Shown: positions 17,584-29,504, counted from the stretch's first letter. The stretch: DNA of 64,000 nt from Thiocystis minor (GCF_016653465.1 NZ_NHSQ01000110.1:1-64000), one strand, 5' to 3'. Numbers and translations are program-made. The notes: generated by a model from the sequence alone, not told the origin.

Positions 17584-19590
17584 TCAGAGCGTCACGAAAA
17601 GCGTCAGAAGGCCAACCAGCCCGACGATCATCGCAATGGCGTAATGGTAGAGGAAGCCGGTTTGCAGATGGCGCGCCGACTGGGCCATCCGGGCGACCCA
17701 CTGGGCCGAACCGTTGACGATCGCCCCGTCGATCACCGCGCGATCCCCCGTCATCCAGAGCGCCCGGCCCAGGTTGCGACTCCCTCCGGCGAAGACCCGC
17801 TGATTGAAGTCGTCGAAGCCGTATTTGTCCTGCAGGATTCGGGTGACAGGTCCGCCCAACGCCTGCAACTGCTCGTCGATCCGTGGTTTGAACGCAAAGA
17901 CACCCCACCAGATGACGGCCGCCAGCCCCAGCCCGGTCATGGCCAGGAAGAAGGGCAGCGCGGTGAGACCATGCTGGACGAAGGCCGCCTGACCGTGCCA
18001 GTGCTCGCGCAGATGGTGAAGCGTATCGTGCTCGTGAGCGACCACGATGGGGCTCCAGTCGCCAGAGGTGAACCAATCGGCGACCAGCAGCGGCTCGACG
18101 GTGTACCAGCCGATAAAGACCGACGGGATCGCGAGCAGCACCAGCGGGACCGTCACCACCCAGGGCGTTTCATGCACATGATGCTTGGTGTGTTCGTCCA
18201 TGCGCTCCTTGCCATGAAAGACCAGGAAGTACATACGGAAGCTGTAGAGCGCGGTGATCAGCACGCCGACGGTGAGCAGGACCGAGGCATAGCCGGCGCC
18301 GAAGAGTTGCGAGGCGCCCACGGCCTCGATGATCGCATCCTTGGAAAAAAAGCCCGAAAAGCCGGGAAAGCCGATCAACGCCAACGAACCCAGCAGCGCC
18401 GTCACCCAGGTGATCGGCATGTATTTGCTTAAGCCCCCCATGTGACGGATATCCTGCTTGTGGTGCAGCGCGATGATCACCGAACCCGCTGCCAGGAACA
18501 GCAGCGCCTTGAAAAAGGCATGAGTCATCAGGTGGAAGATACCCGCCGCGTAGGCAGAGGCGCCGAGCGCCGTGACCATGTAACCGAGCTGGGACAGGGT
18601 CGAATAGGCGACTACCCGCTTGATGTCGTTCTGGACCAGTCCGATCAGGCCCATGAAGAAGGCCGTGGTCGCGCCGATGATCAGCACGAAGCTCAGCGCT
18701 GCCTCGGAGAGTTCGTAGAGCGGCGACATGCGCGCCACCATGAAAACGCCGGCGGTGACCATGGTTGCGGCATGGATCAGGGCCGAGATCGGGGTCGGGC
18801 CTTCCATCGAGTCCGGCAGCCAGACATGCAGCGGAACCTGGGCCGACTTGCCCATGGCGCCGATGAACAGCAGCACGCAGATCAAGGTCATGAGCGACAC
18901 GCCGCCGAAGAGCGCGACCTGCGTGTCGGCAAATTCCGGTGCCCGCGCGAAAACTTCCGCGTAATCCATCGAATTGAAATACATCCCGACCGCGGCGATG
19001 CCGAGAATGAACCCAAAGTCACCCACCCGATTGACCAGAAACGCCTTCAGGTTGGCGAAGATGGCGCTTTCGCGGGTCGACCAGAAGCCGATCAGCAGAT
19101 AGGAGACCAGACCCACCGCTTCCCAGCCGAAGAACAACTGCATGAAGTTGTTCGACATCACCAGCATCAGCATCGAGAAGGTGAAGAGCGAGATATAGCT
19201 GAAGAAACGCTGATAGCTGTTCTTGCCGGTCAGTGCGCCATGGGGCCAGTTGTGCTCGTCATCGGCCATGTAGCCGATGGTGTAGATGTGTACCATCAGC
19301 GAGACGAAGCTCACCGTGGCCATCATCAGAACCGTGAGCTTGTCGACCAAGAAGCCCACCTCGAAGCGGATACCGTCCGAGACCATCCAGGTATAGACGG
19401 TGTCGTTGAACACCGGCTGATCGTTCCAGATGAAGCGCGACAGCACCCAGAGCGAGAGTCCGGTGGAGATGCCCACGCCGGCGATCGTCACCGAATGCGA
19501 GGCGCGCCGCCCGATCTTACCGCCGAGGAAACCGGCAACGATGGCGCCCAGGAGTGGCGCGAGCACAATGGTCAGGTAGACGTTTTCCAT
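17584..19590 (-). CDS. nuoL: NADH-quinone oxidoreductase subunit L
   Basis: The 668-residue subunit is the most distal proton-pumping module of complex I. Visible signatures are SMVHIYTIGYM near the start, GKSAQVPLHVWLPDSMEGPTP (the conserved pump lysine region), HAATMVTAGVFM and KRVVAYSTLSQLGYM. The C-terminal part holds the long lateral helix that runs along NuoM and NuoN. The length agrees with E. coli NuoL (613) plus a modest C-terminal extension. Confidence 0.96.
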   Translation of the reverse strand: MENVYLTIVLAPLLGAIVAGFLGGKIGRRASHSVTIAGVGISTGLSLWVLSRFIWNDQPVFNDTVYTWMVSDGIRFEVGFLVDKLTVLMMATVSFVSLMVHIYTIGYMADDEHNWPHGALTGKNSYQRFFSYISLFTFSMLMLVMSNNFMQLFFGWEAVGLVSYLLIGFWSTRESAIFANLKAFLVNRVGDFGFILGIAAVGMYFNSMDYAEVFARAPEFADTQVALFGGVSLMTLICVLLFIGAMGKSAQVPLHVWLPDSMEGPTPISALIHAATMVTAGVFMVARMSPLYELSEAALSFVLIIGATTAFFMGLIGLVQNDIKRVVAYSTLSQLGYMVTALGASAYAAGIFHLMTHAFFKALLFLAAGSVIIALHHKQDIRHMGGLSKYMPITWVTALLGSLALIGFPGFSGFFSKDAIIEAVGASQLFGAGYASVLLTVGVLITALYSFRMYFLVFHGKERMDEHTKHHVHETPWVVTVPLVLLAIPSVFIGWYTVEPLLVADWFTSGDWSPIVVAHEHDTLHHLREHWHGQAAFVQHGLTALPFFLAMTGLGLAAVIWWGVFAFKPRIDEQLQALGGPVTRILQDKYGFDDFNQRVFAGGSRNLGRALWMTGDRAVIDGAIVNGSAQWVARMAQSARHLQTGFLYHYAIAMIVGLVGLLTLFVTL

Positions 19591-19597
19591 CTCTTCA

Positions 19598-19903
19598 TCA
19601 CCCCTTCAGCGAATCCAGATCCTCGACATTGATGGTCTGTCGATTGCGGAATAAAACGACCAGAATCGCCAAGCCGATGGCGGCCTCGGCCGCGGCAACG
19701 GTCAGGATGAAGAAGACGAAGACCTGTCCGGTCATGTCGCCGAGAAAATGCGCGAAGGCGACGAAGTTCATGTTGACCGCCAGCAGCATCAGCTCGATGC
19801 ACATCAGGAGCAGGATGACGTTCTTACGATTCAGAAAAATCCCGGCGACGGCGATGGAGAAGAGAAAGCCGCCGAGGATCAGATAGTCGGAGAGTGCGAT
19901 CAT
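19598..19903 (-). CDS. nuoK: NADH-quinone oxidoreductase subunit K
   Basis: The 101-residue subunit has three membrane helices and the typical [20 protein letters not shown] segment with the conserved glutamate (CIELML) used in proton transfer. The start overlaps the nuoJ stop as ATGA. Length is that of the family (100 in E. coli). Confidence 0.96.
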   Translation of the reverse strand: MIALSDYLILGGFLFSIAVAGIFLNRKNVILLLMCIELMLLAVNMNFVAFAHFLGDMTGQVFVFFILTVAAAEAAIGLAILVVLFRNRQTINVEDLDSLKG

Positions 19904-20559
19904 TCGGTCTCTTCCTTATCCTGAGAGTGGCCGCCCGCCAAGGCTGGCATCGGAACCCGGTCTTCCGTGGCCATCTTGACGATTCGAATCCGGTCCGGTC
20001 CCTTCCTGACGCTGACCTGGCGGGACGGGTCGATATATTTGGTGTCGGGCCGATGACGGAGCGTGAGCCGGATGGCGGCGACAATGGCGACCAGTAGAAT
20101 CACCGAGGCGATCTCGACCGGATAGAGATACACCGTGTAGAGCAGCAGTCCGAGTTCGCGGGTATTGCTGACATCCGCGCTCAGTGGCGCGGGCGCTGGG
20201 AAGGCCTCCAGGCCGAAATTCGCCGGCCCCACGACCAGAAACATCTCGATGGCCATCACCACGGTCACCAGGGCGCCCAGCGGCAGATAGCGGATGAACC
20301 CCGCCCGCAGGGTCGCGATGTCCACATCGAGCATCATGACGACGAACAGGAACAGCACCATGACCGCGCCGACATAGACCAGGATCAGCACGATGCCCAG
20401 GAATTCGGCCTCCAGCAGTACCCAGAGCGCCGCGCTTGTGACAAAGGCCAATACCAGAAAGAGCACCGCATGGACCGGGTTGCGCCGGGTGATCACCATC
20501 CCCGCGGCCCATAGGGTGATGAGCGCGAAGACATAAAAGAGAAATTTTTCAAAGCCCAT
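19900..20559 (-). CDS. nuoJ: NADH-quinone oxidoreductase subunit J
   Basis: The product has 219 residues with five membrane helices ([59 protein letters not shown] and two later ones). A polar C-terminal extension of about 45 residues makes it longer than E. coli NuoJ (184). I start at ATG 20559 (MGFEKFLFY); the longer frame reads through the upstream repeat unit. A palindromic repeat unit (20562-20647) ends three bases from this start, so its ribosome site lies in or next to the repeat. Confidence 0.93.
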   Translation of the reverse strand: MGFEKFLFYVFALITLWAAGMVITRRNPVHAVLFLVLAFVTSAALWVLLEAEFLGIVLILVYVGAVMVLFLFVVMMLDVDIATLRAGFIRYLPLGALVTVVMAIEMFLVVGPANFGLEAFPAPAPLSADVSNTRELGLLLYTVYLYPVEIASVILLVAIVAAIRLTLRHRPDTKYIDPSRQVSVRKGPDRIRIVKMATEDRVPMPALAGGHSQDKEETE

Positions 20560-20561
20560 AA

Positions 20562-20647
20562 TTAAACCGCGTCCAGAGCAATATGCTAAGTGATGAGTGA
20601 GAACAAACTCACCTGAACCAATGAACGTCACCGCTGACGCGGTTTAA
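20562..20647. repeat. Palindromic repeat unit A inside the nuo operon
   Basis: The unit begins TTAAACCGCGTC (20562) and ends GACGCGGTTTAA (20636-20647), exact inverse ends 86 bases apart. It sits directly upstream of nuoJ. A second unit of the same kind follows at 20675-20760. Confidence 0.8.
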
Positions 20648-20674
20648 GATTTTGAATGCTTTCCTATTCATCTT

Positions 20675-20760
20675 TAAACCGCGTCCAGCGGCAACGTCTG
20701 GAGTCGTTGCGGAGGTGGAATTCGCTGCATGCATTGCGTTTCGCTCCTGGACGCGGTTTA
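20675..20760. repeat. Palindromic repeat unit B, supplies the nuoI stop codon
   Basis: The unit runs from TAAACCGCGTCCAG to CTGGACGCGGTTTA with perfect 14-base inverse ends, and has inner hairpins (for example GGCAACG...CGTTGC). On the minus strand its first three bases are the TAA of nuoI. Confidence 0.8.
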
Positions 20761-21249
20761 GCGGTAGGGCGCATCGGCCGCGCGGGCCGCGGCAATCTCG
20801 GCCTCGTATTGATCGCCGATGGCGAGCAGTTTGTCCTTGGTCATGATGTGCTCGCCGCGATTCTCGAAGTGATATTCATAGATGCTGGTCTCGACGATGG
20901 AGTCGACCGGGCAGGACTCCTCGCAGAATCCGCAGTAAATGCACTTGAAGAGATCGATCTCATAGCGCGTGGTGCGACGCGAACCATCCTCGCGCGGCTC
21001 GCACTCGATGGTAATGGCCAGCGCCGGACAGACCGCCTCGCACAGCTTGCAAGCAATGCAGCGTTCTTCGCCGTTCGGATAGCGACGCAGCGCGTGCAGC
21101 CCGCGGAAGCGCGGCGAGAGCGGCGCCTTCTCCTCCGGATACTGAACGGTGAATTTGCGCTTGAACAGATAGCCGCCGGTCAGGGAAAGCCCCTTGAACA
21201 GCTCGATCATGAACAGGCTCTGGAGATAGTCGCGCGCGGCTTTCAGCAT
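20758..21249 (-). CDS. nuoI: NADH-quinone oxidoreductase subunit I
   Basis: The 163-residue ferredoxin-like subunit carries two 4Fe-4S motifs, [13 protein letters not shown] and [14 protein letters not shown], for clusters N6a and N6b that bring electrons to the membrane arm. I choose ATG at 21249 (MLKAARDYL), preceded by GGAGA, over a frame start 27 bases upstream. The stop codon TAA (20758-20760) is contained in the end of repeat unit B, and 198 bases of repeat separate it from nuoJ, the only large gap in this operon. Confidence 0.96.
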   Translation of the reverse strand: MLKAARDYLQSLFMIELFKGLSLTGGYLFKRKFTVQYPEEKAPLSPRFRGLHALRRYPNGEERCIACKLCEAVCPALAITIECEPREDGSRRTTRYEIDLFKCIYCGFCEESCPVDSIVETSIYEYHFENRGEHIMTKDKLLAIGDQYEAEIAAARAADAPYR

Positions 21250-21263
21250 CGGTTGTCTCCGGT

Positions 21264-22298
21264 TCAAGCGGACCACCAGGGCGGCAGTCGGTAAATCACC
21301 GCCAGCGCCACGACTAGGATCCAGACGATCGTGATCGGAATGAACACCTTCCAGCCCAAGCGCATGATCTGATCATAACGGTACCGAGGAAAGGTCGCCC
21401 GGAACCACAGAAAGAGGAACATGAAGAAGAAGGTCTTCAGCAGCAGCCAGTGAAAGCCGTCATCCAGCAGAAAGACGCCATCCACCCAGGACTGCGGCAA
21501 CGGCGACAGCCAGCCGCCCGTAAACAGCAGGGCCGCCAGGGCCGAGACCAGGATCATGTTGGCGTATTCGGCCAGGAAGAAGACCGCAAAGGCCATGCCC
21601 GAATATTCCACGTGGAAACCGGCGACGATTTCCGACTCGCCTTCCGCCACGTCGAATGGTGCGCGATTGGTTTCGGCGACTCCGGAGATCAGATAGACCC
21701 CAAACAGCGGCAGCAGCGGCAGCCAGAACCAAGTGAGGATATTGCCCGACTGGGCGTTGACGATGTCGCCCAGATTCAGGCTCCCGGCCGCGACCAGTAC
21801 CCCGACCAGCGCGAACCCCATGGCGATCTCGTAGGCCACGATCTGGGCGGCGGAACGCATGGCGCCGAGCAGCGCGTATTTGGAGTTGGAGGACCAGCCG
21901 GCGATGATGATGCCGTACACGCCGAGCGAGGTGAGCGCCAGGATATAGAGCAAACCGGCGTTGATATCCGCCAGCACCAGCCCTTCGTCGAAGGGGAACA
22001 CCGCCCAAGCGGCCAGCGCCGGAGCGATGGCGATCATGGGCGCCATCAGAAACAGGACTTTATCGGCCTTGGTCGGGATGATGATCTCTTTCATCATCAG
22101 CTTGACGGCATCCGCGATCGGTTGCAGCCAGCCACGCCAGCCGACGCGGTTCGGTCCGATACGGACCTGGATGTAGCCGATGACCTTGCGCTCGGCATAG
22201 GTGTAATAGGCCACCAGCCCCAGCAGGGGCAGGACGATGGCAGTGATCTTGAGCAGGATCTGGATCACCAGCGGGAGTGCGTTCCAAAGTTCGATCAT
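21264..22298 (-). CDS. nuoH: NADH-quinone oxidoreductase subunit H
   Basis: The 344-residue membrane subunit has about eight helices and contacts the quinone chamber. Signatures include [20 protein letters not shown] and the acidic loop [23 protein letters not shown] at 22298 (MIELWNALP) is chosen because the upstream frame extends into nuoG. Fourteen bases separate it from nuoI. Confidence 0.96.
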   Translation of the reverse strand: MIELWNALPLVIQILLKITAIVLPLLGLVAYYTYAERKVIGYIQVRIGPNRVGWRGWLQPIADAVKLMMKEIIIPTKADKVLFLMAPMIAIAPALAAWAVFPFDEGLVLADINAGLLYILALTSLGVYGIIIAGWSSNSKYALLGAMRSAAQIVAYEIAMGFALVGVLVAAGSLNLGDIVNAQSGNILTWFWLPLLPLFGVYLISGVAETNRAPFDVAEGESEIVAGFHVEYSGMAFAVFFLAEYANMILVSALAALLFTGGWLSPLPQSWVDGVFLLDDGFHWLLLKTFFFMFLFLWFRATFPRYRYDQIMRLGWKVFIPITIVWILVVALAVIYRLPPWWSA

Positions 22299-22318
22299 CG
22301 TTGCCTCGTCGCTGCTCG

Positions 22319-24745
22319 CTAGTGGTCGCCAGTGGTCGGCGGTTCGGTCATGCGCACAAGGCTGACCGCGCCGATCTGATCGCCCAGCCCCGCGCTCCCC
22401 TCGACACCGGCGGGAATGCAGGCGCAACCCGGCGGCACCCGCTCGTCGATGAACACGCGCGCCAGCACCTCACGCTCGCTCACGTCGACATCGCTTGGCG
22501 CGGGCTGTTTCACCAAGACCAGATCCATGGCGGAGAGCCCCTCGCAGGCGGCCTGATCGGGGTGTAGATAGACACCAAAGGCCGATCCCGGCAGTCGAGT
22601 CTGTTGAAGGGCGGGTGCGCGCCGGACCAGCGAGTCGGTAGCATAGATGGGCACGCCGCCGATGCGCGTCAGATCCGCTTGGGCAGGTTGACCGGCCACC
22701 TCGAAGTTGCCGCGTGGGGCATTGTCGAACTGGCTGTCGCCACAGAGCGCGGCGAGTTCATCGTGGACCTGAGCGCCGTCACGGTAATCGAAGCCTTTCA
22801 GGTCCAGCAGATTGCCGAGCACCCGCAGCACCTTCCAGCCCGGACGCGCCTCGCCCGGCGGCGGCACGACACCCTGAAAGCGCTGCCAGGTTCCGCTGGC
22901 ATTCACATAGGTTCCCGAGGTTTCGGCGAAGGCACCAATGGGCAGCAGCATATCGGCCGCCGTCTCCAGCGACGGCGAGCGGAAGGCCGAGCAGGCGACC
23001 ACGAAATCGGCCCTGGCGCAGGCATCCATGGCGCCGGCCGGGTTGCCGAGGTCGAGATCCGGCTCCAAGCCCCAAAGGACCAAGGTCTTGAGCGGAGCGG
23101 CCAACATTCCGGCAACGGACAAGCCTGGCTGATCGGTTGGTTTAGCACCCGGCAGGCGATCCGGATGCACTCCAGCTAGATAGGCGCCAACGCTGTTGGC
23201 GGAGGCTGGCAGATAGCCCAATCGGCAATGCGCGGCATCGGCGATCGCATGGGCCAGCGCCTTGAGTAGCGAGTAATCCGGATGTGCTGCAGCGAGTGCG
23301 CCGAGCAGAATCAGACCTACCCCTTGTTGACCCGCCTGACTCAGGCAGGTCGCGGCGACGGTCTGTTCGTCGGTCGGTTCGCTCGCCGAGATGACATCTC
23401 TCAGCACTCCCGAGCCGGACACCCCCAACGCGTTGGCAATTGCGGCCAGATCCGCGATCATCGCCGATGGCGTGCCGACGAACTGACGCGCCGGATGGTT
23501 CAGATCCAACCGAACCGGATTGACGCAAACTACTTCAGCGTCAGCCAGAACCGCCTTGCGGACGCGGTGCGCCAGCAGCGGCTGTTCCTGACGAAGATCG
23601 CTGCCGATCAGCAGAATGCCCTGCTGAACCTCCAGTTCCGCGATCGGCACGCCCAACCAGGGCAAGAGCGGATCGGCGGCGTCGCCGCTAAAATCCTGCT
23701 GACGCAGCCGGTGATCGAGATTCGGGCAACCCAGATCGCGCGCGATACGCTGGGCCAGATAGAATTCTTCCAGGGTCGCATTGGGGGCCATGAGCCAGCC
23801 CATGTCGGCGGCCCCGGCGGATTTGAGCCGCTCGGCGACCAGGGTCAGCGCATCCGACCAATCGACCTCGCGCCAGACCCCATCCTGTTTGAGCATGGGG
23901 GCCGTCAGCCGGTCGTCGCCATTGAGTCCGGCATAGCTGTAACGGTCACGATCCGAGATCCAGGTCTCGTTGACCGCCTCGTTCTCGTTCGGGTGCACGC
24001 GCATGACCCGCTGGCCGCGCACATGCAGACGCAGATTCGAGCCGACGCCATCGTGCGGCGCGATACTGTTGGCGCCGGTCAACTCCCAGGCGCGGGCGGT
24101 GAATCGATAGGGCTTCGAGGTCAGCGCGCCCACCGGGCACAGATCGATGACATTACCCGAGAGTTCGTGACTGACGGCGTGGGCAATGAAGGTGCCGATC
24201 CGCATGTCCTCGCCCCGACCGGTCGCGCCCAGTTCGCGGACACCGGCAATCTCGGCGCAAAAGCGCACGCAGCGCGTGCATTGAATGCAGCGCGTCATGT
24301 CGGTCGCGATCAGCGGCCCCAGATCCTCGTCCTTGACCACCCGCTTGCACTCGGTGAACCGGGAGACATCGTCGCCATAACCCATGGCGACATCCTGCAA
24401 CTCGCACTCCCCGCCCTGATCGCAGATCGGGCAATCCAACGGGTGATTGATCAGCAGGAACTCCATCGTGCCCTGTTGGGCCTCGATCGCCTTGGGCGAG
24501 CGCGTCCAGACCTTCATGCCATTGCCGACTGGCGTCGCGCAGGCGGGCACCGGCTTGGGGAAAGGTCGACCGCCCTGCTCCGCCTCGACCAGACACATCC
24601 GGCAATTCGCGGCGATGGACAGCTTTTTGTGATAACAGAACCGGGGAATGGAGACGCCCACGCGGTCGGCGACCGCGATGATCATCTCGCCCGGCGCCGC
24701 TTCGCAGGCGCGACCGTCGATCTCGATGGTGATCTTATCCGTCAT
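22319..24745 (-). CDS. nuoG: NADH-quinone oxidoreductase subunit G
   Basis: The 808-residue peripheral subunit begins with a 2Fe-2S domain (CRMCLVEAE region and [14 protein letters not shown]) and 4Fe-4S clusters ([13 protein letters not shown]). A long molybdopterin-oxidoreductase-like domain follows that has lost catalytic function in complex I. I start at ATG 24745 ([11 protein letters not shown]); twelve further in-frame codons upstream belong to the nuoF-proximal spacer. It lies between nuoF and nuoH. Confidence 0.95.
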   Translation of the reverse strand: MTDKITIEIDGRACEAAPGEMIIAVADRVGVSIPRFCYHKKLSIAANCRMCLVEAEQGGRPFPKPVPACATPVGNGMKVWTRSPKAIEAQQGTMEFLLINHPLDCPICDQGGECELQDVAMGYGDDVSRFTECKRVVKDEDLGPLIATDMTRCIQCTRCVRFCAEIAGVRELGATGRGEDMRIGTFIAHAVSHELSGNVIDLCPVGALTSKPYRFTARAWELTGANSIAPHDGVGSNLRLHVRGQRVMRVHPNENEAVNETWISDRDRYSYAGLNGDDRLTAPMLKQDGVWREVDWSDALTLVAERLKSAGAADMGWLMAPNATLEEFYLAQRIARDLGCPNLDHRLRQQDFSGDAADPLLPWLGVPIAELEVQQGILLIGSDLRQEQPLLAHRVRKAVLADAEVVCVNPVRLDLNHPARQFVGTPSAMIADLAAIANALGVSGSGVLRDVISASEPTDEQTVAATCLSQAGQQGVGLILLGALAAAHPDYSLLKALAHAIADAAHCRLGYLPASANSVGAYLAGVHPDRLPGAKPTDQPGLSVAGMLAAPLKTLVLWGLEPDLDLGNPAGAMDACARADFVVACSAFRSPSLETAADMLLPIGAFAETSGTYVNASGTWQRFQGVVPPPGEARPGWKVLRVLGNLLDLKGFDYRDGAQVHDELAALCGDSQFDNAPRGNFEVAGQPAQADLTRIGGVPIYATDSLVRRAPALQQTRLPGSAFGVYLHPDQAACEGLSAMDLVLVKQPAPSDVDVSEREVLARVFIDERVPPGCACIPAGVEGSAGLGDQIGAVSLVRMTEPPTTGDH

Positions 24746-24758
24746 GAGAGTGTCTTTC

Positions 24759-26042
24759 CTAAGCCGCCAGCGCGCGGCCATGCTCGATCAGATAGGCAAA
24801 CTCGTGCCGATAGTGCTTGAGAAAGCTCTGCACCGGCATCGCCGCCGCATCGCCCAGGGCACAGATGGTGCGTCCGCCGATCCGGCCCGCGACGCTTTCG
24901 AGCAGATCCAGATCCTCGGGGCGGCCCTTGCCGTCCAGAATCCGGCCCAGCACCCGCGCGAGCCAACCGGTTCCCTCACGGCAGGGCGTGCACTGACCGC
25001 AGGATTCATGCATATAGAAGTGCGCCAGGTTGTGCAGCAGCTTGACCATGCAGGTGCCCTCGGCGATCACGATGACCGCGCCCGAGCCCAGCATGGAACC
25101 CGCCTTGGCGATGCAGTCGTAATCCATGTCGACGCCCATCATCATCTCGCCCGGCACCACCGGCACCGAGGATCCGCCCGGAATCACCGCCTTCAGCGTC
25201 CGGCCATCCAGGACACCGCCCGCCAGTTCCAGCAGATCCTTGAACGGGGTTCCCAGGGGAATCTCGAAATTGCCGGGGCTGTTGACATGACCGCTGACCG
25301 AAAACAGCTTGGGACCGCCGTTATTGGGACGCCCCTGCTCCAGGAACCACTGGCCGCCCTTCTCCAGGATGACTGGGACCGAGGCGAGCGTTTCGGTATT
25401 GTTGATGGTCGTGGGCCGGCCATAGAGTCCGTATTGCGCCGGGAACGGCGGTTTGAAGCGCGGCTGACCCTTCTTGCCCTCGATGGATTCGAGCAGTGCC
25501 GTCTCCTCGCCGCAGATATAGGCGCCGGCGCCCATGTGCGTGTAAAGATCGAAATCGACCCCGGAACCTTGGATGTCCTTACCGAGCAGACCCGCCGCGT
25601 AAGCCTCTTGGATAGCGGCCTCGAAGCGTTCGATGGGCTCGTAAAATTCGCCGCGAATGTAGTTATAGCCGACGGTCGCGCCAATGCAGTAGCCCGCGAT
25701 CGCCATGCCCTCGATCAACTGATGCGGGTTGTAGCGCAGGATGTCGCGATCCTTGCAGGTGCCCGGCTCGCCCTCGTCGGAGTTGCAGACGATGTATTTC
25801 TGACCGGGCGCGGTGCGCGGCATGAAACTCCACTTGAGCCCGGTCGGGAAACCCGCGCCGCCGCGCCCGCGCAGATTGGATTTCTTGACTTCATCGATCA
25901 GTTGATTCGGATCGATCTTGTCGCGCAGGATCTTTTCCCACTGCGCATAGCCGCCAAGGCTCCGATAGGCGTCCAGGGTGTGACGGACATCCGCATCGAG
26001 ATGCAGGTTGCGAAAGCAGACCGTATTCTGATTCTGGACCAT
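24759..26042 (-). CDS. nuoF: NADH-quinone oxidoreductase subunit F
   Basis: The 427-residue subunit binds FMN and NADH and holds cluster N3. Seen are [17 protein letters not shown] (FMN site), [12 protein letters not shown], and the cluster motif [11 protein letters not shown] with a later Cys (ICALGD). It is the electron entry point of the complex. The gene starts 4 bases after the nuoE stop. Confidence 0.97.
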   Translation of the reverse strand: MVQNQNTVCFRNLHLDADVRHTLDAYRSLGGYAQWEKILRDKIDPNQLIDEVKKSNLRGRGGAGFPTGLKWSFMPRTAPGQKYIVCNSDEGEPGTCKDRDILRYNPHQLIEGMAIAGYCIGATVGYNYIRGEFYEPIERFEAAIQEAYAAGLLGKDIQGSGVDFDLYTHMGAGAYICGEETALLESIEGKKGQPRFKPPFPAQYGLYGRPTTINNTETLASVPVILEKGGQWFLEQGRPNNGGPKLFSVSGHVNSPGNFEIPLGTPFKDLLELAGGVLDGRTLKAVIPGGSSVPVVPGEMMMGVDMDYDCIAKAGSMLGSGAVIVIAEGTCMVKLLHNLAHFYMHESCGQCTPCREGTGWLARVLGRILDGKGRPEDLDLLESVAGRIGGRTICALGDAAAMPVQSFLKHYRHEFAYLIEHGRALAA

Positions 26043-26046
26043 GATC

Positions 26047-26574
26047 TCACTCCAACCCGTCGATCAACTTGTCCAGCGACTCGGGGGACAGATTTTCGTG
26101 GTAGGTCTTGTCCACCAGCACCGCCGGCGCATCGCGGCAGGCGCCCAGACACTCGACCTCCTTGAAGGTGAAGCGGCCGTCCGCCGTGGTCTCGCCAGGA
26201 TGCACGCCATACTTGGATTCGACGTGATGGATCAAGTCCTCGGAGCCACGCAGCAGACAGGAAATGCTGTTGCAGACACAGACCTTGTGTTTCCCCTGAG
26301 GCTCCAGATCGTACATGCCGTAAAAGGTCGCGACCTCATAGACCGAAACCTCAGGCATGTCGAGATAGACCGCCACCTCGTCCATCAACTCGCGCGTCAG
26401 CCAGCCGCCATTGGCATCCTGCACGAGGCTCAACGCGGGCATGACCGCCGATTGTTGCCATTCGGACGGATATTTCGCGATCAGGGCGTCGATGGCCGCG
26501 CGAATCTCCGCGGTGAAGAGCGTCGACTTGTCGCGATCATGGATGACGGCGAGGGGTACATTACGAAAACTCAT
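26047..26574 (-). CDS. nuoE: NADH-quinone oxidoreductase subunit E
   Basis: The 175-residue thioredoxin-like subunit carries cluster N1a ligands ([12 protein letters not shown] for the first pair, [10 protein letters not shown] for the second). The start ATG at 26574 overlaps the nuoD stop as TGATG, so I reject a longer frame that runs 75 codons into nuoD. Confidence 0.96.
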   Translation of the reverse strand: MSFRNVPLAVIHDRDKSTLFTAEIRAAIDALIAKYPSEWQQSAVMPALSLVQDANGGWLTRELMDEVAVYLDMPEVSVYEVATFYGMYDLEPQGKHKVCVCNSISCLLRGSEDLIHHVESKYGVHPGETTADGRFTFKEVECLGACRDAPAVLVDKTYHENLSPESLDKLIDGLE

Positions 26575-27830
26575 CAGCGGTCGATCTCCCCGAACACGAT
26601 ATCCAACGTGCCAATGATTGCCACGACATCGGCCAGCATGTGTCCCCTGGACATCTCGTCCAGCGCGGCCAGGTGTGGGAAGCCGGGCGCGCGCACCTTC
26701 AGCCGATAGGGCTTGTTGGCGCCATCGGACACGATATAACAACCGAACTCGCCCTTGGGCGCCTCGACGGCGGCGTAGACCTCGCCGGGCGGCGTGCAAT
26801 ATCCTTCGGTAAAAAGTTTGAAGTGATGGATCAGGCTTTCCATGTCGTCCTTCACGGCCGCGCGTTTAGGCGGCATGACCTTGTGGTCATCGATCGCGAC
26901 CGGTCCCGAATTGTCGCGCAGCCACTGCACGCACTGTTTAATGATCCGGTTGGACTGACGCATCTCTTCCATACGCACCAGATAACGATCGTAGCAATCG
27001 CCATTGACGCCGACCGGGATATCGAAATCGACCTCGCCATAGGCGGCATAGGGCTGTTTTTTGCGCAGATCCCATTCGACCCCGGAGCCGCGCAGCATGG
27101 GGCCGGTAAAGCCCAACTGGAGCGCGCGCTCGGGAGACACCACGCCAATTCCGACGGTCCGCTGTTTCCAGATTCGGTTGTCGGTCAGCAGGGTTTCGTA
27201 TTCGTCGACATGCGCGGGAAAACGGTCGGCGAAGTCATCGATGAAATCGAGCAACGAGCCTTGCCGGGCGTCGTTACGCTGGGCAATCGTCTTCGCGCTA
27301 TGCCATTTGGAGCTGCCCTGATACTGGGGCATGCGATCCGGCAGATCGCGATAGACGCCGCCCGGACGATAATAGGTCGCATGCAGTCGCGCGCCCGAGA
27401 CCGCCTCGTAGCAGTCGAGCAGATCCTCGCGCTCGCGGAAGCAGTAAAGGAAGATACTCATGGCGCCGATATCGAGCCCATGCGCGCCGAGCCACATGAG
27501 GTGATTCAGGATGCGCGTGATCTCGTCGAACAGGGTGCGGATGTATTGCGCGCGCACCGGCGCCTCGACCCCGAGCAATTTTTCGATAGCGCGCACATAG
27601 CCGTGTTCATTGCACATCATGGACACGTAGTCCAGCCGATCCATGTACCCGATACTCTGGTTATAGGGCTTGGACTCGGCCAGCTTCTCGGTGCCCCGAT
27701 GCAGCAGTCCGATATGCGGATCGGCGCGCTCGATGACCTCGCCATCCATCTCCAGCACCAGACGCAGCACGCCATGGGCGGACGGATGCTGAGGGCCGAA
27801 ATTCAGGGTGTAATTGCGGATTTCAGGCAT
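26574..27830 (-). CDS. nuoD: NADH-quinone oxidoreductase subunit D
   Basis: The 418-residue 49-kDa-type subunit lines the quinone site and descends from the hydrogenase large subunit. Signatures are [34 protein letters not shown] and the C-terminal [12 protein letters not shown] at 27830 ([10 protein letters not shown]) lies inside the end of nuoC (8-base overlap). NuoC and NuoD are separate proteins here, unlike the fused E. coli NuoCD. Confidence 0.97.
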   Translation of the reverse strand: MPEIRNYTLNFGPQHPSAHGVLRLVLEMDGEVIERADPHIGLLHRGTEKLAESKPYNQSIGYMDRLDYVSMMCNEHGYVRAIEKLLGVEAPVRAQYIRTLFDEITRILNHLMWLGAHGLDIGAMSIFLYCFREREDLLDCYEAVSGARLHATYYRPGGVYRDLPDRMPQYQGSSKWHSAKTIAQRNDARQGSLLDFIDDFADRFPAHVDEYETLLTDNRIWKQRTVGIGVVSPERALQLGFTGPMLRGSGVEWDLRKKQPYAAYGEVDFDIPVGVNGDCYDRYLVRMEEMRQSNRIIKQCVQWLRDNSGPVAIDDHKVMPPKRAAVKDDMESLIHHFKLFTEGYCTPPGEVYAAVEAPKGEFGCYIVSDGANKPYRLKVRAPGFPHLAALDEMSRGHMLADVVAIIGTLDIVFGEIDR

Positions 27831-28536
27831 TGGCCGACTCCTTTCCATCCTCGGCCTTGACGTAGCGGCTATCCTCGCGAATCACCTTGGGTACCAGCAC
27901 GCGAGGCGGAATGGACACCGGTTGATAGACGACACGGCGCTGCTCGGGGTCATAGCGCATCTCGACCTGGCCGCTCAGCGGAAAATCCTTGCGGAAGGGA
28001 TAACCGATAAAGCCATAGTCGGTCAGAATGCGCCGCAGATCCGGATGACCACGGAAGAGAATCCCGTAGAGGTCGAATGCCTCGCGCTCGAACCAATTGG
28101 CCGTGGCCCACACGGCAATCACCGAGTCCACCATGGGCTGATCGCCACCGGCATAGACGCGCAGACGCAGACGACGATTGTGCGCCAGCGAGAGGAAATG
28201 GTAGACCACGGCAAAGCGCTTCGGATCGTCGACCGCCAGGTCAAGATCCCGGTCCACGCCCCGCCCGAAGCCGGTATTCGACGCCTCCTCGGTCTCCCAC
28301 TCGGACTGACCGAAGGCCGCGTAATCCACGCCGCACAGGTCGATCAATTGTTCGAAGCGAAAATCCGCGTGATCGCGCAGAATCCAAGCGACCTCAAGCA
28401 GGCGATCCACCGGAACGATCAGGGTCAACTCGCCAAACTCGTCGAGCAGATCGCAGCCGAATTCCGCGAAACGTTCACGAACGGCAGTGGCAAGCGTATC
28501 AAGCCTGGCATTGCGGGTCAGGGAATATGTAGCCAT
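27823..28536 (-). CDS. nuoC: NADH-quinone oxidoreductase subunit C
   Basis: The 237-residue 30-kDa-type subunit contains the signature [25 protein letters not shown] and [12 protein letters not shown], and forms part of the hydrophilic arm. It overlaps nuoD by 8 bases and lies 14 bases after nuoB. Confidence 0.96.
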   Translation of the reverse strand: MATYSLTRNARLDTLATAVRERFAEFGCDLLDEFGELTLIVPVDRLLEVAWILRDHADFRFEQLIDLCGVDYAAFGQSEWETEEASNTGFGRGVDRDLDLAVDDPKRFAVVYHFLSLAHNRRLRLRVYAGGDQPMVDSVIAVWATANWFEREAFDLYGILFRGHPDLRRILTDYGFIGYPFRKDFPLSGQVEMRYDPEQRRVVYQPVSIPPRVLVPKVIREDSRYVKAEDGKESANA

Positions 28537-28550
28537 GTGATCTGAAATAC

Positions 28551-29027
28551 TCAGCGAGCGATGGTATTCGTGCGGCGAATTTTATTCTGAAGTTGCAGAA
28601 TGCCGTAGAGCAGCGCCTCCGCCGTCGGCGGACAGCCCGGCACATAGACATCGACCGGCACGATCCGGTCACAGCCGCGCACGACCGCATAGGAATAGTG
28701 GTAATAGCCGCCACCGTTGGCGCAGGAACCCATCGAGATCACCCAACGGGGTTCAGCCATCTGGTCGTAGACTTTGCGCAGCGCCGGAGCCATTTTATTG
28801 ACCAGTGTCCCGGCGACGATCATCACGTCCGACTGACGCGGACTCGGGCGAAACACGATGCCAAAGCGGTCCAGGTCATAACGCGCGGCGCCAGCGTGCA
28901 TCATCTCGACGGCGCAACAGGCCAGACCGAAGGTCATGGGCCAGAGCGAACCGGTGCGCGCCCAGTTGATCAGCTTGTCGGCGGTCGTGGTGACGACGCC
29001 TTCTTCAAGGATGCCTTCTATTCCCAT
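28551..29027 (-). CDS. nuoB: NADH-quinone oxidoreductase subunit B
   Basis: The 158-residue subunit ligates the terminal cluster N2. Visible are LACCAVEMM (tandem cysteines), [15 protein letters not shown] and [17 protein letters not shown] at 29027 ([10 protein letters not shown]) overlaps the nuoA end by 10 bases; a frame start seven codons upstream is less likely. Confidence 0.97.
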   Translation of the reverse strand: MGIEGILEEGVVTTTADKLINWARTGSLWPMTFGLACCAVEMMHAGAARYDLDRFGIVFRPSPRQSDVMIVAGTLVNKMAPALRKVYDQMAEPRWVISMGSCANGGGYYHYSYAVVRGCDRIVPVDVYVPGCPPTAEALLYGILQLQNKIRRTNTIAR

Positions 29028-29374
29028 TCCAGCGCCCCCTTCTTCCATTCGTAGAGAAAGCCAACGACCAGGATGCCGAGGAAGACCGTCATCACCCAGA
29101 AGGCAAGGATTCCGAGATCGCCGATCACGACGGCCCAGGGAAAGAGAAAGGCGATTTCCAGATCGAACACGATGAACAGGATCGCCACCAGATAGAAACG
29201 CACGTCGAACTTGAGACGGGCGGTCTCAAATGCTTCAAAGCCACATTCGTAAGGGGCGTCTTTGTCTTTGTCCGGTCGGCGTGGACCAAGCAGGTAACCG
29301 AGTACGAGCGGACCGACGCCTACCAGGATCCCGACGAGGATGAAGAGCAGGATCGGAAGATAGTTATCAAGCAC
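29018..29374 (-). CDS. nuoA: NADH-quinone oxidoreductase subunit A
   Basis: The 118-residue subunit has three helices and the conserved loop [26 protein letters not shown] near the quinone chamber. It is the first gene of the operon. The 177 bases up to tRNA-Leu contain a bidirectional terminator hairpin and so also the likely nuo promoter between 29375 and about 29505. Confidence 0.97.
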   Translation of the reverse strand: MLDNYLPILLFILVGILVGVGPLVLGYLLGPRRPDKDKDAPYECGFEAFETARLKFDVRFYLVAILFIVFDLEIAFLFPWAVVIGDLGILAFWVMTVFLGILVVGFLYEWKKGALEWE

Positions 29375-29504
29375 TGTCCCCTCACTGTTATTTTTTTCAT
29401 GCGTCTAGGCGATGAGGGAGTCTAGTGCAGCCGTTGCTTATATGTCAACCCAAAGATCAATCCAAAATATTAAGTTTTTCAAGCCTTTGGGCTGCTTTAT
29501 TACC

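Noticed and set aside
15805-18432. 875-codon open frame antisense to nuoM and nuoL
   Set aside because: It is rich in Asp, His, Gln and Arg, typical of shadows of membrane-protein genes, and crosses two clear nuo genes.
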